DNA of 24,309 nucleotides from NCBI GenBank assembly GCA_964406735.1, contig CAYOSU010000019.1:1-24309 (forward strand), written 5' to 3'. Shown here piece after piece: positions 21,755-24,309 of this stretch (positions are counted from its first letter, which is position 1; each line of letters starts with the position of its first letter). The stretch is from CAYOSU01 sp964406735. Lineage in GTDB: Bacteria; Bacillota; Clostridia; Christensenellales; CAMQZB01. The notes under the pieces were generated by a model. That model was not told where the DNA came from. It saw only the letters and a program-made list of their open reading frames with translations, and did not search any database. A program made the translations under genes and the position numbers.

Positions 21755-22561
21755 TCATTTGTTTTTTATTCTCCTCAAAAAGCTCTCCTCATCCTCTACT
21801 TCAAGCGTTCCGTCAACGCTTTCCCTCAAAAAGAGGTGGTAGGTATCTTCGTTAAGCCTTGACAATAGCTCGAAGTCGTCCGCATCCTTGACAAAGTATG
21901 CTTTTATCGGGACTGCACCCCGTTTTTTCTTCTTTAAGACCCTTTTGCAGCCTATTTCGACGTAATCCTTATTCTCCTCGTAAAACGCTCCGAAAAGCAA
22001 AAATACGCCCATAAGAAGGTAGCTTAAATTTATTTGCTTTAACGCAACGGACGCTATAAAAAGTCCAAAGTTCACGAAAGCCGCAACCACCGAAAAGGCT
22101 TTTATGAGCCTCTTTGCGAAGCGATCGCCGTTTTTTATCATAGCTGTCGCCGCCCTGCCGCCGTCGAGAGGGTAGCATGGCAGGAGATTTATCGCTCCGA
22201 CCGAGAGGTTTGCGTACGCAACGGCTTCGGTGTAAGGGTAAAGGCTCGGGAAAAGCCACCAGAGGGCGAAAATAAGCCCTGCGACAACGATATTTATTAA
22301 CGGCGGAATAAGAGTTATAAGCAGCGTTTTACCCCGTGTTATGCCAAGAAGTTCCCCTTTAAGGCATCCGCCGAACGGGGTTATTACGACGTCTTCCAAC
22401 GGAACGCCAAGGCGTTTTGCGACGGCGTAATGGAAAAACTCGTGAAATAATACCACCGCAAGGTAGCAAGCTACGTTGAATGGCTTTGACGTCAGAAGAA
22501 AGACGCATCCCGATATTATCGTCAGAGGATGCGCCTTTATATTGTATTTTTTGTTGCTCAA
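21755..22561 (-). CDS. spoIVFB: Stage IV sporulation M50 metalloprotease SpoIVFB-like
   Basis: This 268-residue intramembrane zinc protease in the site-2 protease family is the mother-cell enzyme that cleaves pro-sigma K. Several hydrophobic spans are visible. The catalytic HEFFH motif is at His40-His44 (FHEFFHYAVAKRLG), and the third metal ligand lies in NLLPCYPLDGGRA (Asp133). A cytoplasmic CBS-like tail occupies about 190-268. The frame is open farther upstream but only as overlap with the preceding gene. I place the start at TTG 22561, 5 nt after that gene's TAA, because family members begin with a short polar leader then HP (here AHPL). There is no clear SD, so coupling to the upstream gene is likely. 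The start is uncertain. Confidence 0.87.
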   Translation of the reverse strand: MSNKKYNIKAHPLTIISGCVFLLTSKPFNVACYLAVVLFHEFFHYAVAKRLGVPLEDVVITPFGGCLKGELLGITRGKTLLITLIPPLINIVVAGLIFALWWLFPSLYPYTEAVAYANLSVGAINLLPCYPLDGGRAATAMIKNGDRFAKRLIKAFSVVAAFVNFGLFIASVALKQINLSYLLMGVFLLFGAFYEENKDYVEIGCKRVLKKKKRGAVPIKAYFVKDADDFELLSRLNEDTYHLFLRESVDGTLEVEDEESFLRRIKNK

Positions 22562-22566
22562 ATTTT

Positions 22567-22818
22567 TTACAGCGTCATCGTGGAGAGTGCGGCGGAAAAG
22601 CGAGAGAAAACGTCCGCCAGTTCGGCGTTTTGTATTACGTTTACCGCAAGCATGACCGCTAATACCGCCGTTGCGACGCCTACCTCTACTATCAGGTAAT
22701 CGAGAAAGTCCCTCTCTTTTTGTCGCCACAACGCAATAAGTCCCTTTCTTTTCGGCTTTTTCGCCCTCTTTTCGGCTGTCTCTATCTCCGTCATTTTAAG
22801 CTCTTCCCTTTCGTCCAT
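22567..22818 (-). CDS. Short single-span membrane protein in the spoIVFA position
   Basis: The 83-residue product has a charged cytoplasmic part (residues 1-38, many Lys, Arg and Glu), one transmembrane span at about 42-60 (YLIVEVGVATAVLAVMLAVN), then only ~22 outer residues. GGAGG lies 7 nt before the ATG. In many clostridia this slot, between minE or cell-shape genes and spoIVFB, holds SpoIVFA. That is a longer protein with the same N-terminal layout plus an M23/LytM-like ectodomain. Here that domain is absent and the stop is followed 5 nt later by spoIVFB, leaving no room for remnants. Homology to SpoIVFA is inferred from position and topology only. It could tether or inhibit SpoIVFB. Confidence 0.6.
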   Translation of the reverse strand: MDEREELKMTEIETAEKRAKKPKRKGLIALWRQKERDFLDYLIVEVGVATAVLAVMLAVNVIQNAELADVFSRFSAALSTMTL

Positions 22819-22879
22819 GACTTTTCCTCCAAAATAAAATTTCTATGATATTTTATATGAGAAAAAGCCGCCGTTTATG

Positions 22880-23110
22880 TCATACCGCACGCTGTTTTTT
22901 GAGCGTTTTTGCCTTTGCAAGCACCCTGACGACTATCTCGCCCTCGCTCTTTGCAAAGGAGATCTCTACGTCCTTGCCGTCGAGAAGAAAATGCCTTGCT
23001 AAAACCGTCTTTATCTCTCGCTCGGCGATCGAAAGCTCCCTTGCAGAAAACCCCTCGTCGAACGCAAGCAGGCTTTCAAGCCGCTTTTTGCCTATATTTG
23101 CCGCAGTCAT
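22880..23110 (-). CDS. minE: Cell division topological specificity factor MinE
   Basis: This is a 76-residue protein. MinE stimulates the MinD ATPase and makes the Min system oscillate, so that division occurs at midcell. The sequence fits the family: an N-terminal segment KKRLESLLAFDE, then EREIKTVLARHFLLDGKDVEISFAKSEGEIVVRVLA, the beta-alpha-beta dimer core. Length is a little below the usual 80-90 residues, because the N-terminal membrane-targeting part is short. AGGTGG lies close before the ATG. It follows minD by 9 nt. Identity is supported by both pattern and position; the sequence is diverged. Confidence 0.82.
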   Translation of the reverse strand: MTAANIGKKRLESLLAFDEGFSARELSIAEREIKTVLARHFLLDGKDVEISFAKSEGEIVVRVLAKAKTLKKQRAV

Positions 23111-23119
23111 AATCCACCT

Positions 23120-23908
23120 CTATACGCTCTTTTTGACCTTTCGGCGGATGATGCCCAAAAGGCCTTTATATTTTTTCTCGCAGTCGAAGACGTATCGCTC
23201 TCCGCGGATGAGATTATCCGCAAGTATCTCGAAGCAGGTCTTGCTTACGCCGTCTCCTATGCTTCCGACCGTCTGCATCGTGCCGACGGCGTAATCGTCG
23301 GGAATTACCCCTAAGGGCGGCACTTTGAGAAGGCTTATTATCTCGTCCGCAGTCATCATATCGCCCGACGCCATTAAGTCACCTCGGGCACGGTTTATTA
23401 CGAGGCCGTTTAGCCTTACGCCGTATTTATTGAGTGCAGTTACCGTTTTGCTGCAATCCCGCACCGCCGTTACGTCGGGCGTCGTTATCAAGACTGCCTC
23501 GTTTACCGAGGATACCGCACGGTGGAAGCCAAGCTCTATCCCCGCAGGGCAGTCTACGAACACGAAGTCGAAGCTCTCGGAAAGCCTCTCGACGACAATT
23601 TTCAGGTTCTGTCCCGTGATGCTTGCGCCTTTATACGAGTGGTTAGAGGGCAAAACGTACAGCTCCTCTAAGCCCGAGACCTTGATAAGCGCCTGTCTTG
23701 CACGGCAACGACCCTCTATTACGTCGATGAGGTCGTATACTATCCTGTTTTCTACGCCAAGCGTCAAGTCGAGGTTATTTAAGCCCAAGTCCGCATCGAC
23801 GAGGCATACACGGAAGCCCTGCCGTGCTATCGCCGCTCCTAAATTGGCAGTTACCGTCGTTTTGCCGACTCCGCCCTTGCCGCTTGTTACTACTATCTTT
23901 CTTGACAT
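23120..23908 (-). CDS. minD: Septum site-determining ATPase MinD
   Basis: This is a 262-residue membrane-cycling ATPase of division-site selection. The deviant Walker A is IVVTSGKGGVGKTT at the extreme N-terminus. It is followed by LVDADLGLNNLDLTLGVEN (a MinD hallmark), FVFVDCPAGIELGF and LVINRARGD. The C-terminus ends in a basic amphipathic helix (YKGLLGIIRRKVKKSV), the membrane-targeting sequence. I use the ATG at 23908: AGGAAGAG precedes it, and the family begins at this point. The open frame reaches 24001 but those residues are not MinD-like. It appears to be the first gene of the operon. minC, often next to it, is not present; the upstream space is a repeat-filled intergenic region. Confidence 0.95.
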   Translation of the reverse strand: MSRKIVVTSGKGGVGKTTVTANLGAAIARQGFRVCLVDADLGLNNLDLTLGVENRIVYDLIDVIEGRCRARQALIKVSGLEELYVLPSNHSYKGASITGQNLKIVVERLSESFDFVFVDCPAGIELGFHRAVSSVNEAVLITTPDVTAVRDCSKTVTALNKYGVRLNGLVINRARGDLMASGDMMTADEIISLLKVPPLGVIPDDYAVGTMQTVGSIGDGVSKTCFEILADNLIRGERYVFDCEKKYKGLLGIIRRKVKKSV

Positions 23909-24077
23909 ATCTCTTCCTGCCTTTTTTGTTAGTTTAGCACTAAATATCAGGCTTACGGAAAATGCGTTCCTGAATGGAAAAATCCCGACTTTTTTCGGCA
24001 AAAAGCAAGGTTTTGGGTGGAACTATTCGACAAAAAAGCAGCAAAGCGTTTGAATTGGGGTGAATTGTGGTTTTGCG

Positions 24078-24190
24078 GTTACGCTGCCCGAGATTCCGCA
24101 AGGCTGCGCCTTGAACTTTCGTGCTTAAAGCACGAAAGTTCGACTACGCTTTAGATACAACGGGCAGCGTGGGGAGCGGTGGTTTCTATC
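24078..24190 (+). repeat. Dispersed structured repeat A, copy 3
   Basis: This is the best-preserved copy. The outer arms ACGCTGCCCG (24081-24090) and CGGGCAGCGT (24161-24170) form a perfect 10-bp inverted repeat. Inside are CAAGGC-TGC-GCCTTG and AACTTTCGTGCTT/AAGCACGAAAGTT. The tail GGGGAGCGGTGGTTTCTATC follows. It lies upstream of minD, in the orientation opposite to minD. Confidence 0.85.
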
Positions 24191-24275
24191 CATAATTTGA
24201 GGGAAGAATGATTATTATAGTTAAGAGTAGTCGTGGTTAGGTGGGAAAGCGGAGTTTGAGGGAGTAGTTAGGTTT

Positions 24276-24309
24276 TAACAATCCCTCAGTCTCGGCGTTT
24301 TAGCGCCGA
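24276..24309 (+). repeat. Dispersed hairpin repeat B, copy 3 (cut by window end)
   Basis: TTAACAATCCCTCAGTC matches B copy 1. It is followed by a perfect hairpin TCGGCG-TTTTAG-CGCCGA (24292-24309). This stem replaces TCTGC/GCAGA of copy 1 while keeping pairing. The rest lies outside the window. Confidence 0.75.

Noticed and set aside
22562..22729. N-terminal extension of the M50 protease overlapping the preceding gene
   Set aside because: The extra residues (Arg/Gly-rich) are the shadow of the upstream membrane protein frame and do not resemble the family's N-terminus.
1..24309. tRNA or rRNA genes
   Set aside because: I saw no cloverleaf with T-loop and anticodon motifs and no rRNA-like sequence. 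The stems of element A do not fit tRNA.

Overview
The window looks like a chromosomal segment of an endospore-forming Firmicute of the class Clostridia. The evidence is a pro-sigma-K gene (sigK), a SpoIVFB-type M50 protease, a CtsR-controlled clpC, long-form HPF, and the gene order minD-minE-spoIVF-radical SAM-DUF2344-rng. A gut-type Clostridia lineage is a guess from overall style; no rRNA or other taxonomic marker is present. Nearly all genes from 4641 to the right end are on the minus strand. The exception is a plus-strand block at 949-4520.

Layout. Positions 1-1332 are a gene-poor, repeat-rich tract holding two dispersed hairpin elements (here called A and B), an array of three ~39-bp repeats, and one probable 31-residue membrane peptide. 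Positions 1333-4520 hold a three-gene surface acylation cassette (DUF4358-like lipoprotein, MBOAT acyltransferase, DHHW/AlgJ-like protein) ending in a strong terminator. Positions 4641-7682 (minus) hold a membrane-anchored alpha/beta hydrolase, a long coiled-coil protein with its own promoter, and sigK, whose ribosome binding site lies in a predicted hairpin. Positions 8066-10633 (minus) form a compact operon of an OB-fold protein and two amidohydrolases behind a TTGATA-17-TATAAT promoter with a palindromic operator candidate. Positions 10805-15388 (minus) hold nadE, hpf, clpC and ctsR, with a textbook CtsR operator; mcsA and mcsB are absent between ctsR and clpC. Positions 15446-15960 hold element copies A2 and B2, a terminator, and a tandem triplication of the 3' end of ispE. 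Positions 15874-24001 (minus) hold ispE (apparently leaderless), a split BRO-N/Fic pair, rng, DUF2344, a radical SAM protein, spoIVFB, a very short SpoIVFA-like protein, minE and minD. The window ends inside another A+B copy.

How parts fit. The product of sigK is a pro-protein of the type SpoIVFB cleaves in the mother cell, so substrate, protease and a reduced regulator candidate all lie within about 16 kb. MinD and MinE place the division site. CtsR represses its own operon with clpC, linking protein quality control to stress.

Most unusual signals: (i) element A, three copies with nested inverted repeats whose stems differ in sequence but keep pairing; (ii) the BRO-N/Fic break at a G-run with a 4-nt overlap; (iii) ispE transcription predicted to start on the A of its AUG; (iv) triplication of the ispE 3' end; (v) the 83-residue SpoIVFA-like protein without a peptidase domain.
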